From: Cannabis sativa
Lineage: Eukaryota; Streptophyta; Magnoliopsida; Rosales; Cannabaceae
Length of the DNA: 64,000 bases
Direction: 5' to 3'
Assembly (NCBI RefSeq): GCF_029168945.1
Contig: NC_083607.1
Coordinates: 41,277,257-41,341,256, forward strand
The notes under the pieces are model-generated. The model searched no databases and was not told the origin of the DNA. It was given only the letters and a program-made list of their open reading frames with translations. The position numbers were made by a program, and so were the translations under genes. Positions 10,287 through 20,916 of this stretch are shown here, one piece after another; position 1 is the stretch's first letter, and each line of letters opens with the position of its first letter.

Positions 10287-12162
10287 TGTTAGGTTTTATG
10301 CCCTAAATAAAACTTCATTTCAATGTAATCTATTTTATTCAACATCAATAAAGAAACAGAAGTATTTTTCATTCATTTGTGTATGTTTTGGTTCACTTTA
10401 TCAATTGCTTGTCTATTTGATTTATAAATTCATCTTAAACCCTTTTCACATACTTGATCATGTTTATTGTGCTGTCATCACATTGGAAAGTAAACATGAC
10501 TATGTGAATAAAGTTTCCTAGATTTATTAGACACAGGGTTTTACTGATATGATAATCTACAACAAGAGTTTACTTGTATTTGGAGAAATACTATGTTCTT
10601 TCCAGAACATTGGTTTAAGTAAAGCTCAGTTTGGATGCATGGAGTATGCATCGGAAGGGACCGATATTGAACTTTGACTTAGATTTAATTAAACTTACCG
10701 TAAAATCTATTCAAGTCAATATCGCCAAGTTGATCCTAGATCAAATGATCTTAATCCTGTTATGTTTAGGCTCAATCTTGAAAGGCTATTCGTGTTCTTT
10801 GATTTGTTAGTTAAGCCTACTTTTAGGTCAGGGTGATACGTACATTTTGGGAACACGGTAGTGCAATTGAGTGGGAGCGCTAGCATAAACATGGAATCTA
10901 TAGCTTCTATCTGGCGAATAGTAAGCAAAGGATGATCTCCTTCGAGCTTGACCAAATGAAAATAAATGGTGGAGATCTCATTTCACATAAGCTGAAATAT
11001 CATTTATACGGGGTCAAGTGTTTTAAGGATAAAATACATAGTAGGGTGTTACGGTAATCTAATCCCTTTACAGTGTAGATCATTCATATAGAGGATCATT
11101 GATCAAATTAGGATTATAACAATGGATAACTAATGATGTGTCTATATGGTGGAACATATAGAGCATTCTATATACTGAGAGTGCAATTCTAAGGTCTATG
11201 CGTGGATTCAACGAAGAATTAATAAGTTAGTGAATTTTAGTGCTAAATTCTTGATCTACTTATTGGAAACTCGGTTATATAGACCCATGGTCCCCGCACT
11301 AGTTAAGATAATATTGTTTGTAAGACTCATGTAATTGGTTTTGATTAATCAATTATAATTCACGAATTAGACTATGTCTATTTGTGAAATTTTCACTAAG
11401 TAAGGGCGAAATTGTAAAGAAAGAGTTAATAGGGGCATATTTGTTAATTATGATACTTTGTATGGTTCAATTAATAAATGTGATAAATGACAATATTATT
11501 TAATAATTATAGTTAGAATTGGCATTTAAATGGTTGAATAAGGAAATTGGCATTTTTGAGAAAATCAGATACAAAAGGTGTTAAAATTGCAAAATTGCAA
11601 AAAGCAAGGCCCAATCCACTAAGCCATGGCCGACCACCTTTGTAGGCTTTTTAAGTTGATATTTTCATTATTTTAATGCCAAATAATTCAAACCTAACCC
11701 TAGTGGAATGCTATAAATAGATAGTGAAGGCTTGAGGAAAATTACACTTTGTGAATCAGAATAACCTGAGCCTCCTATCTCTCTACCCTAGCCGCCACTC
11801 ACTCTCTCTTTTCTTCCTTTGATTTTCGAACTTACCCTAGTGATTAGAGTAGTGCCCACACACAGAAAGCAATACCTCAATCATAGTGAGGAAGATCGTG
11901 AAGAAAGATCATCAGCAAAGGAGACTCAGCATCAAGGATTCAGAGAAAGAGATCCAGGTTCAGATCTTGATAATACTCTGCTATAGAAAGGATACAAGGG
12001 TTAGAGATCTGAACGGAAGGAGTCATTTAATTCCGCTGCACCCAATGTAAGGTTTCTTAAACTTTATATGTGTTTAATTTATCGTTTTAGAAAGTTCTTA
12101 TTTAGGATGTTAATAAACATACTTGTGAGTAGATCTAAGATCCTGGTAAAATAATTCCAACA
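10287..12162 (+). repeat. 3' LTR of copia 1 (1876 bp)
   Basis: Runs from TGTTAGGTTTTATGCCC to ATAATTCCAACA. It shares most of its sequence with the LTRs at 8132, 42959, 24144, 48426 and 39536. An antisense reading frame of 79 codons (10716-10955, minus strand) is preserved in several of these LTRs. A TATA box lies at 11712. Confidence 0.95.
11712..11719 (+). promoter_or_regulatory. Probable TATA box of copia 1 3' LTR
   Basis: TATAAATA within the conserved GCTATAAATAGATAGTGAAG block, about 450 bp before the LTR end. Confidence 0.6.
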
Positions 12163-12381
12163 AGTCGCTGGGCGACAAGTATTTTGTAATAGACAGTAAA
12201 CTTTTTGTAAAGTATTTTATAAATGGGATCCCAAAGTATTTTGTATGATATATTATATAAGTTTAATTAAAAAGCAAAAATTTTAATTAATCACGTTTTC
12301 TATAAACCTCGTTGATTAGCAACGAGCTGCACAGTATGTTTGAAAATCACGTAATACGCCTATGCTAGTTAGGGTGTTACA
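12163..12381 (+). repeat. Terminal fragment of a Tekay C-type LTR
   Basis: The reverse complement of the first about 220 bp of the LTR at 19644. It contains GCGACAAGTATTTTGT and CAACGAGCTGCACAG, and ends at CTAGTTAGGGTGTTACA. It is the right end of an LTR that inserted in the minus-strand Tat element; the likely target duplication is atatc (12382-12386). Copia 1 then inserted into this LTR. The remainder lies left of the window. Confidence 0.85.
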
Positions 12382-13261
12382 ATATCCGCAATAGTGAATT
12401 TTCTGTTTTGACTTTGGAGTTAAAATATTTAGTTACCTTCTTGTGATAAGCTGCCATTCGTATTTGAGACTCATCTCGGAGCTCTTCAACCTGATCCAGC
12501 GCTTCTTGTAACAAAGCTTGGTTTGTAGCTGGATCATAGGTCGTTCTCCTGTGGGACAGGAATATTTGCGGTCCGTTTATTTGCGGTCTTGCCACCGCGG
12601 AGAAGCTTTTAACGACTCCGTGTTGGTTGCAGAAGTCAGTGAATTCTTCGCAATCAAATTGCTTTCCGTTGTCAGAGACTATTTTGTGAGGCAAGCCATA
12701 TCGACACACTATGTTTTTAATAACAAAGTCTAGTGCTTTTTTAGCAGTTATAGTCTTCATTGGCTCAGCCTCCGTCCATTTGGTGAAGTAGTCTACTGCT
12801 ACTATTGCATACTTTACTCATCCCTTTCCTGTTGGCAGGGACCCAATAAGATCTATCCCCGAGACCGCGAAGGGCCAGCAGCTAGTCATCAGGGTAATTT
12901 CATTGGGAGGAGCTCTCGGTATGTTCGCGAACCTTTGGCACGAATCACATTTTTGGACGTAGTCTATGCAATATTTTTTCATTGTTGGCCAGAAGTATCC
13001 TTGTCTCAATATTTTCTTTGAGAGACTCGGTCCTCCTGTATGATCTCCACAGAACCCTTCGTGGACCTCTAGCATAATTTGCCTAGCTTCAGGGTGCGAT
13101 ACACACCTTAGATAGGGCATGCTGAGTCCTCTTCGGTAGAGAATTTTGTCCATCATAACATAACGGTGAGCCTGATATTGAATCTTTCTGGACAGTGCCC
13201 TTTCTTGGGGCAACTCACCTTTCGTTATATATTCAATGAAGGGGACCATCCAGCTGGGTTC
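12382..13261 (-). pseudogene. Integrase of the minus-strand Tat element
   Basis: Zinc domain HEGFCGDH with CDSC, then core D in GIDLIGSLP and D in IVSDNGK. Compared with the plus-strand copy (59500-60350), about 60 codons are missing near 12565. The lost part includes the NGQAEAVNK motif with the catalytic glutamate, so this integrase cannot work. Stops: TAA near 13265 (CAA in the other copy) and TGA near 12815 (GGA in the other copy). It is truncated at the left by an inserted LTR. Confidence 0.9.
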
Positions 13262-14574
13262 TTACCCAACCGTTGTTATGGCCTCTTTTACTTTGATGCT
13301 TGGCTCTACCAAGCGCTCCACGGGTACTGCCCTCAGTTTCTCAATCTCACTGTCTGAAGCTAACTTAGTCAGACAGTCTGCGTGAGCGTTCTTTTCTCTG
13401 GGGATTCTTTCTACTTTATAGTCCGTGAACTCGTGGAGCAGTTCCCAGACTATTGCTACATATGCGGCCATTCTTTCTCCACACGTCTGATACTCTCCTG
13501 ACACCTGGTTCACTACCAGTTGGGAGTCGCTGTAGACTTCTACTCTTTTAGCCCCCACGATCTTTGCTAATCTCGACCCGGTATCAAGGCTTTGTATTCG
13601 GCCTCATTGTTCGAAGCCGGAAAGTCGAACCGTAGGGCTGCCTGGAGTTGAAGTCCACTTGGAGATATCATTGCAACCCCTGCTCCGGATCCATTCTCGT
13701 TGGAGGCTCCGTCCACAAATACTTTCCATGCTAGGACCGATGGTGTCGGTATGTTCGCGGTCGCTTCGGCTTCATTACACTCGGTGATGAAGTCTGCTAG
13801 CGCTTGTCCCTTTATGGAAATGCGGGGAATGTAGTGCAAGTCAAATTGACTTAACTCCATTGCCCATTTAAGGAGCCTTCCGGACGCCTCTGGCTTTTGC
13901 AGGACCTGCCGGAGTGGGTGGTTGGTTAACACCTTGATTGGGTAAGCTTGGAAGTAGGGTCTCAACTTTCTCGAGGCCATCAGGAGGCAAAAAACTAATT
14001 TTTCAATGACGGAGTATCGCGTCTCTGTCCCTATCATGCGCTTGCTGTCATAATACACGGGATGCTGAGTTTTCTCCTCTTCCCGGACTAAGCCTACACT
14101 GACCGCGTGTTCGGAGACGGCCAAGTACAAAAACAAGTCCTCTCCAAGAACGAGCTTTGACAGGATTGGAGGCTTAGCCATGTGCTCTTTTAGTTTTTTG
14201 AATGCCTCCTCGCACTCGTCAAACCATTCAAATTTCTGACACTTTTTCAAGATGTTGAAGAAGGGAATGCACTTATCTGTGGACCGGGAGATAAAACGGC
14301 TCAGGGCAGCAACCTTTCCGGTTAGGCTCTGCATGTCTTTGTGTTTCTTTGGGGATGGCATGCTCAGGAGAGCTTGAATTTTTTCTGGATTTGCCTCAAT
14401 CCCTCTCTGATTGACAATGAAGCCCAAAAACTTCCCTGACTTAACCCGAAAAGTGCACTTCTTCGGGTTGAGCTTCATTCCGTCTCTCCGGACCACTTCA
14501 AAACATTCTTCTAAGTCGTCCGCGTGGCTATTGCACGCTTTTGACTTGACCAGCATGTCGTCCACGTATACCTC
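13262..14574 (-). pseudogene. RT C-terminus, RNase H and archaeal-type RNase H of the minus-strand Tat element
   Basis: Starts in the middle of RT with the catalytic DDMLVKS, then LNPKKCTF and a first RNase H (FLYLAVSEHAVS to PRISIKGQALADFI) that has lost acidic residues. The second, archaeal-type RNase H shows FVDGASNENGSGAG, NNEAEYKAL, YSDSQLV and NAHADCL, the D,E,D,D set. A frameshift at about 13560 splits it (frames 14565-13567 and 13558-13262). Two RNase H domains in tandem are characteristic of the Tat lineage. Confidence 0.9.
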
Positions 14575-15720
14575 TGTTAAGCTATTTTTAGCCTACATTT
14601 TGGGTCACTTTTTATAGTTGTTTTCCTTCTTTGTTATTCTTTTTGGAATAGAATTATGCTTGTTTTCTTTGGTTTCAAGTTTCACACTTGGAATGTATAA
14701 ATTGATCAAATTTCAGAAAACAACAATCAATAGAATAGAGAAAATTCTGCAAGGAAATAAAGCTGAAACTTCAAGCTTAAATTGGACTATCTTCTAATCA
14801 GATTTTGGAAAAAGTCAAAACATAAAAGTTTTAGATTTCTTTTTCTTCTTTCCAACGCATCTTGAACAACCTCATTTGGAGTTTGTATGTAAGGGGCTCG
14901 TGTTTTAGAAGGAAGAGAGGCAGAAATTGGACCCAAAAGTGAAAGAAGGAGGCAGAGGAAGCAATGGTGGCGATCCGAAATGCAATCACCAACTAGTTCT
15001 TTCTTAAACTCTTAATTTCTATGTTAATTTGTGTTCTAGTTTTGATTATAGATGTTATTATGGATTTTATGAACTAAACTCCTATTTAGGGAGATGATGA
15101 ATTTTGATTGAAATTACTTTTGGTTAATGATAATTGCTATTTCTCCTTTCTTGATTGTGAATCTATCCATATTTGTGTTTAATTACAGTTTAAGATTGAT
15201 CACCTTCTACATGTTCTATGATCCTAATTCAAAATCTGAAAAGTGAGAATTGGGAATGCTAAAATTGGATAAACTAGGTTTTGATGTGAAACGAAAGTAT
15301 TAGCCTTTGTGACATTTAGATTATTTCTTAATGCTGATTATATGTTAATCTATCTCAGAGATGATTAGATAACATGTGATTTAGGACCTAAAAGATCTGA
15401 AAACAGTTAGGTTAATTTTTATAATCTGTCATTCACATTGAGAAAGAGAATAGTAATTAGCATTAACAATTGGGTAATTAAATCAACAGGATTCTTTTTC
15501 CTGAATATTCATCCATAATTAATTACACTTTTTATTATTATTATCCTACTTTTTAATTTTTAGTTATTTAATTATTCAACCTTATTATTGATTCTACCAA
15601 ATAGAAACAAGAATTCAATTTATTGGTACTTAGCTACAGTCCTCGTGGGAACGATCTCACTTACCTGAGTATTACTTGTTAAAACGATACGTATACTTGC
15701 GTGTTGGATTTATCACAACA
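14575..15720 (+). repeat. 5' LTR of the gag-only element (1146 bp)
   Basis: TGTTAAGCTATTTTT to TTTATCACAACA, followed six bases later by the primer-binding site. Its last 363 bp (15358-15720) recur at 17980-18342. Confidence 0.9.
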
Positions 15721-15726
15721 AGTTTT

Positions 15727-15744
15727 TGGCACCGTTGCCGGGGA
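15727..15744 (+). other. Primer-binding site, tRNA-Asp type
   Basis: TGGCACCGTTGCCGGGGA matches the complement of the 3' end of plant tRNA-Asp (recalled as TGGCGCCGTTGCCGGGGA) except for one base. This primer type is usual for Athila elements. Confidence 0.8.
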
Positions 15745-15852
15745 CTGCTTTAGTTAATATCAATATAGTTTAATTCTATTCTAATTTGGTTTCTTTTTAT
15801 TTAAGTTTATAGATGTTTTACTGAATGTGTTTGACCTGCAAGGTAAATCTCG

Positions 15853-16630
15853 ATGTTATACCTTGTGAATTTCGTCCAACAGCATAATGAGCCATTTTAT
15901 TCTGCTTGGGGGAGATTTAAGGAGCTCGGGGAGAGATGTTATTCCAATTTCTCAAGTGGGTGTTTTACTATATTCTTCTATAATGGATTTGATGATGAAA
16001 CAAAAAGTTGGGTGAATTATGGAGCAGAGGTTACTGGAGAGCCTTTGTTAAGGAGAGGCCATGAAGCAATAAATCTGTTGAATGATATGGTATATTTTGA
16101 TTACGATTGGCATTGGGATCCATCACTTCAAGGTTGGAGTCACCAATACCCTCCTTATTGTCCAAACTCACCCCAACCAATTGAAGAAAGAGGAGGATAT
16201 ACTATCACTTCCAAAAGAGATTAATCGCTTGGCAGACATGGTAAACGCTCTATGTGATAATTTAATGGCGTATGATTCAGAGAGTTTTAAGGATAATAAC
16301 TCAAATAACGAAAGTTATGAGAGTTGTTTGAATATAGTAGAAGCACCATCAAATGAATACATAGAAGAGACTGAGTTTAGAATTGAAGAGAAAGAATCCT
16401 TTGAAGTGGTTGAAAATTTGGATACATTGGATGCTTGCTCAACAAATGATGATCTCAATTTGGTGAATGAAGAAACATCCATCCTCAATGATGAAATTAT
16501 TGAAGATCAAATCACAGTCAAGGATGTGGATTGTCATGAGGAAATTGAACAACCAATTGAGAGGTTATTTGAGAAAAGTAAGAAAGAGGTGCCATTGGGG
16601 CAGAAGAATGACTTGTTGTTGTTGATTTGA
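15853..16630 (+). pseudogene. gag-like frame of the short element, with one frameshift
   Basis: The first frame (15853-16224) contains FYSAWGRFKELGERC and FFYNGFDDETKSWV, which recall the capsid motif W-x2-F-x2-L...F-x-N-G-L of Athila-type gag. A frameshift near 16190-16224 leads into a second frame (to 16630) with INRLADMVNALCDNL and then a very acidic tail rich in Glu and Asp. No zinc knuckle and no protease are seen. An upstream methionine in the second frame (16082) is probably not used. Confidence 0.65.
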
Positions 16631-16890
16631 GGTTGTCAACACCACTATATTATGAACCACCAATGGACCCTTATTTTCCACTAATGTCGCATTCTCCATA
16701 TTGTATTCTCTTCGAGTTACCAAAGGCTTCTCCCCAAGCTCATCATCTAAGGTCTTTTGTTGTTGGTGCGGATTTTGGTTCAAACTCATTACATGCCAAG
16801 CTTGAGGGCATCTTCAAAAACAACTTTCAAGCTGTCTTGCATGACACTTATTATGGGCGTCAACCGCTTGTTGATGTGACATGGACCTAA
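16627..16890 (+). CDS. Small frame of unknown function in the gag-only element
   Basis: 87 codons, overlapping the stop of the acidic frame by a few bases (ATG 16627, TAA 16888-16890). Contains PPMDPYFPLMSHSPYC and FGSNSLHAKLEGIFKNNFQ. I do not recognise it. It could be the remnant of a longer polyprotein or chance. Confidence 0.3.
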   Translation: MRLSTPLYYEPPMDPYFPLMSHSPYCILFELPKASPQAHHLRSFVVGADFGSNSLHAKLEGIFKNNFQAVLHDTYYGRQPLVDVTWT

Positions 16891-17979
16891 GGTAAGCTTT
16901 CTTCTCTTTAAGTTTTATTTTCACATTGGGAACAATGTGAAAAATTAGTTTGGGGGAGGGGCTTAATCTAATTTTTTTTTATTTGTTTGATTGTTTAGTT
17001 GTTTAGTTATTTAGTTAGTTTTTTTTTTGGTTGTCGTGGTTTAGTGTGTTGTTAATTAAGCCAAGATCAATTTTGTTATTGTTGTTATTTGTGATATGTC
17101 CTAAAATTTTGAAACTGTGTGCTTAATTCTGTTAACTCTTTAGATTAGTTTGGATGCTTGTAAAACCTGTGTATGAATACAATTTGACGATCTGTGAAAT
17201 ATGTTATAATTGTTTTACTGTGGTTTGTGGTAAGATTGATGGAATAGCTTAGAACTGGCATGTCTTATTCTTTTGAGGCAAAATCCTTGACAACATTTAC
17301 TAGGAACATGATTTAGGCAGTTTGTTTGGATAGTTCGAGCCTTTCAAGCCTACCATAAAATGAATATCCTTAGCGAACCCTTTTGAGCCTAAACCTGTTT
17401 CGTTTCTTCACCCATTGAACTAAAAGATGTATCCGCACTATTGTTTTTGTCCTCATTACATTTTGAATGGTATCATAAGCCTTACAATAAGTTTGGGGGA
17501 GTTAAATATTTAGTGTGTGGAAGTATTGAAGAAAAGAAAAAATCTTGCGTGATTGAGAAACATGTGAAAAAAAAGAAAGAATTGTAACTCGTTATCACTT
17601 GAAAAAAAATGAAAAAATCATAAATAAAAGAAAATTTCATTGATGTCTAGTGATTGGAAAAAAAAGTAGAAAAATCTCAATCATGGTTAGTTATGGAAAC
17701 ACTTCGGGAAATTTTAAAATTATGAGAAGCTTGTGGGTTCTTTTGTGCTTATGATATCTTTAGCCAAAATTGTCTTTTATTTTCTGAATATCTAAGCCAT
17801 AAATTCTAACCTTAAAAAGTCCTTTTGATTCCGAAAAGAATGTTGTCAACATTAGTGGAGAGAGGTAAGCATGCAAGCATATTGGCTATTGGTTTGTGGA
17901 CTAGTTTGATGGAGTGAAACCATTATGACATTATTTCGATACTGAAGTTATTTTGTATCTCTGCATTGTGTGATAAAAT
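16891..17979 (+). other. Non-coding 3' region of the gag-only element
   Basis: No frame of note. Two purine-rich runs resemble plus-strand primer tracts: TTTGGGGGAGGGG near 16950 and TTTGGGGGAG near 17492. Neither lies next to the remaining 3' LTR, as expected if the start of that LTR and the tract beside it were deleted. Confidence 0.5.
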
Positions 17980-18342
17980 GAGATGATTAGATAACATGTG
18001 ATTTAGGACCTAAAAGATCTGAAAAGAGTTAGGTTAATTTTTATAATCTGTCATTCACATTGAGAAAGAGAATAGTAATTAGCATTAACAATTGGGTAAT
18101 TAAATTAACAGGATTCTTTTTCCTAAATATTCATCCATAATTAATTACACTTTTTATTATTATTATCCTACTTTTTAATTTTTAGTTATTTAATTATTCA
18201 ACATTATTATTGATTCTACCAAATAGAAACAAGAATTCAATTTATTGGTACTTAGCTACAGTCCTCGTGGGAACGATCTCACTTACCTGAGTATTACTTG
18301 TTAAAAGGATACGTATATTTGCGTGTTGGATTTTTCACAACA
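17980..18342 (+). repeat. Truncated 3' LTR of the gag-only element (363 bp)
   Basis: Matches 15358-15720 with seven substitutions and no length change, and ends TTTTTCACAACA before the acctc duplication. The first about 783 bp of the LTR are absent. Confidence 0.9.
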
Positions 18343-19643
18343 ACCTCCATATTCCGCCCCAGGAGGCCTTTGAACATCCGGTTCACCATTCTTTGATAAG
18401 TTGCGCCAGAGTTTTTCAGTCCGAAAGGCATGACTAGGTAGCAGTATACCCCCTTATCGGTCCTGAAGCTAGTGCACTCTTGATCTGCTACGTGCATTTT
18501 TATTTGGTTGTAACCGGCGTACGCGTCCATGAAGGACAGTAGTTTGAATCCGGAGGTGGCGTCTACCATCTGGTCGATCCTAGGCAGAGGGAAACAATCC
18601 TTTGGGCAGGATTTGTTTAGATCAGTGAAGTCTATACAAACTCGCCAGGTCTCGTTAGGCTTTGGCACCAGGACCGGATTGGCTAGCCATTCCGGGTAGT
18701 AGACATCACGAATCATGCCACTTGTTAATAGTTTGTCCATCTCTTTCTCTAAGGCTTCGGCCTTCACTGATTCGAGGGGACGTCGTTTCTGCAGGACCGG
18801 CGGCATGTCCGGGTTGACATTGACGACATGGGTGATGACGTGGGGGCTTATGCCAGTCATGTCTTCTTGGCACCACGCGAAAACGTCAATGGCACACCTC
18901 AGTGTCTTTATTATTTTTTCTTTTTCCTCTGGTTCTAGGCTCTTTCCTAGCCGAAGTACTTTGGTGGAGTCGACGTCGCACACCGACACTTCCTCAACGT
19001 CCTCCATTGGTTCTACAATTTTTTCGGATCCCACACGGGGATCTAACTCATCTTCTTCAGCCATTTCTGGCTCAATAGTTTCTCGGACCATCAGCACGGG
19101 TAGGTGGGCAGCAATGTTATAGCACTTCCTAGCCTCCCCTTGATTTCCCCTCACAGTTCCTATCTCAGCTTCCTGGGTTGGGAATTTCAGGCACAAGTGC
19201 CGTATTGACGTGACCGCACCAAAGTCCACCAAGGCTAGTCGGCCGAGGATTGTGTTATAGGCTGTTGGGCAGTCCACCACCACTAACATGCAGTACTTAA
19301 AAGTGCTCTGGGGTGTGTCCGGGCACAAGGTGACTGGAAGCCTCACTTTTCCCATTGGGATATGTGTTGTTCCATTGAACCCTTTGAGTTGGGAACCACT
19401 TGGTGAAAGGTCTCGGTCCATTAGGCCTATTGCAGTGAAGGCCTCTTTGAACAGCAGATTCACGGAACTCCCATTGTCGATCAGGACTCTGGCCACGATC
19501 TTATTGGCAATGGGGGTCTCTATGACCAACGGGTCATGGTGGGGAAAACGCACTGTTTTAGCGTCTTCTTCCGTCAATGTGATGGGTTGATCCATTAGTC
19601 GGGGCCTTTGTGCTGGGAGTCGAGTAACTTCCTACACCTCATC
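18343..19643 (-). pseudogene. Protease and RT N-terminus of the minus-strand Tat element
   Basis: Aspartic protease motif VLIDNGSSVNLLF near 19485, and RT motifs WRVCIDFTDLNK, FPLPRIDQMVDATSG, SFMDAYAGYNQIK and PFGLKNSGATYQRM. The open frame runs from ATG 19595 down to the insertion at 18343. An in-frame TAG lies just upstream, near 19630, where the plus-strand copy has Trp. The catalytic YVDD is split off to 14574 by the gag-only element. Confidence 0.9.
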
Positions 19644-19994
19644 TGTAACACCCTAACTAGCATAGGCGTATTACGTGATTTTTAAACATGCTATGCAGCT
19701 CGTTGCTAATCAACGAGGTTTATGAAAAACATGATTAATTAAAATTTTTGCTTTTTAATTAAACTTGTAAAATATTTATACAAAAGACTCGGGATCCCGA
19801 TTACAAAATCATTTACAAAAGTTTACTGTTTATACAAAATATTTGTCGCCTAGCGACTAATTACAAAAATAGCCTCGCTGTCCCGATGATCGTACGCTCC
19901 AGGCCTAACCGCCCCGACATGTACAATCTTCATAGGCTCGTTCACGGTCCATCAGCTCTAGTCTTGCCTTTACCTACACATAAACATAGCACTG

Positions 19995-20010
19995 TGAGTC
20001 GACAGACTCA
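19995..20010. other. Conserved TGAGTC/GACTCA hairpin, Tekay C 3' LTR
   Basis: Arms TGAGTC (19995-20000) and GACTCA (20005-20010) around a 4-nt GACA loop. Confidence 0.75.
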
Positions 20011-20183
20011 GTAAGAAAAGCATAATAATACTCATACATAAATCTCGGTCATGATCAGACGCCCATACCCCTGATCATAACCCTAACTGCCGTGTCCAAC
20101 ACGATACTGAGTCCCCCTAACTGCCGTGTCCAACACGGTACTGAGTTCTGAACGTTCATAGGGACGGTACTATTGACAAGTAA

Positions 20184-20500
20184 CAGCCTGATCGGCCGAA
20201 CCGGTCATACTCCGGCTGCTGGTCATACTCCAGCCTGTACCGACGTGTTACAGTATCAGCCTGATCGGTCGAACCGATCATACTCCGGCTGCTGGTCATA
20301 CTCCAGCCTGTACCGACGTGATACGTCAAATAGTACGGAACCACCAACCTAAGTATCTGCCTGATCGGTCGAACCGGTCATACTCCGGCTGCTGGTCATA
20401 CTCCAGCCTGTACCGACGTGATACAGTGTCAGCCTAATCGGTCGAACCGGTCATACTCCGGCTACTGGTCATATTCTAGCCTGTACCGACATGACACAGT
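20184..20500. repeat. Four tandem stem-loop units in Tekay C 3' LTR
   Basis: Units start at 20184, 20257, 20357 and 20430 (73, 100, 73 and 71 bp). The second carries a 27-bp extension with GTACGGAACCACC. Each unit holds inverted repeats such as GCTGG/CCAGC around TCATACT, CCGG/CCGG around TCATACT, and CTGTA/TACAG. In the second unit GATCGG/CCGATC also pairs fully. Confidence 0.9.
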
Positions 20501-20824
20501 TGGATGGTTCGAAGCCAACATACATATCTAATGTAATCTAACAGGCTTCCTACATGCACGCTAAACATGTAATCTACATATGCATACTGTTATACTAATC
20601 TTACCTGGATTTCGAATTCAGGTGTGCCGGTCAACCTGACTGGAACTATCTGCGCGGCGGATTACAGGCTCCTAAACCATAAAAATCACAACACTATAAG
20701 TGATACGCTAAATCACTTCCCGGGGACTTAAACTAGGAACTAAAAGTTTCCCTATCGATAAAAAGCATGGCAATACCCCAAAAAACATAAAATCGAGGAA
20801 AGCTAGGGTTCCTGAATTTTCCCC

Positions 20825-20916
20825 AACCGGTAGACCGGTTGCCCAACCGGAATTCCGGTTCTGGGAAATTTCAGAACCCCATCCGGAATTCCGGATGCAC
20901 AATCGGAATTCCGGTT
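20825..20916. repeat. Palindrome cluster in Tekay C 3' LTR
   Basis: AACCGG-taga-CCGGTT (20825-20840), AACCGGAATTCCGGTT (20845-20860), ATCCGGAATTCCGGAT (20881-20896) and the near-palindrome AATCGGAATTCCGGTT (20901-20916). The core is constant while both arms change together. Confidence 0.85.

Larger units (their letters stand above)
4821..12162 (+). mobile_element. Ty1/copia element (Tork/Angela/TAR-like), copia 1, 5' end missing
   Basis: Order is gag, protease, integrase, RT, RNase H, which is copia order. A 3' LTR of 1876 bp follows. The 5' LTR and gag start lie to the left, beyond Tekay A, which inserted in gag. A solo LTR (8132-10023) sits in the RNase H region. The right-hand target duplication would be agtcg (12163-12167), inside an older gypsy LTR. 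The lineage name is inferred from remembered RT motifs. Confidence 0.9.
14575..18342 (+). mobile_element. Short gag-only LTR element (TR-GAG-like, Athila-type primer site)
   Basis: 3.77 kb, flanked by acctc (14570-14574 and 18343-18347), a perfect target duplication. It has a full 5' LTR, a primer-binding site complementary to the 3' end of plant tRNA-Asp, a gag-like frame and no pol. The 3' LTR keeps only its last 363 bp. Where the two LTRs overlap they differ at 7 of 363 positions by my count. Non-autonomous, gag-only LTR elements are known in plants as TR-GAGs; assignment to them is inference. Confidence 0.85.

Noticed and set aside
16949..16966. TTTGGGGGAGGGG as the functional purine tract of the gag-only element
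   Set aside because: It is about 1 kb from the remaining 3' LTR. With the LTR start deleted the true tract cannot be told apart from the similar run near 17492.
18715..19122. 135-codon Ser/Thr-rich plus-strand frame
   Set aside because: It lies opposite the Tat protease-RT coding strand; composition is a mirror of that frame, with no motif of its own.
20184..20500. Regular repeats resembling a CRISPR array
   Set aside because: Units are adjacent with no unique spacers, lie within both LTRs of a plant retrotransposon, and the genome is eukaryotic.
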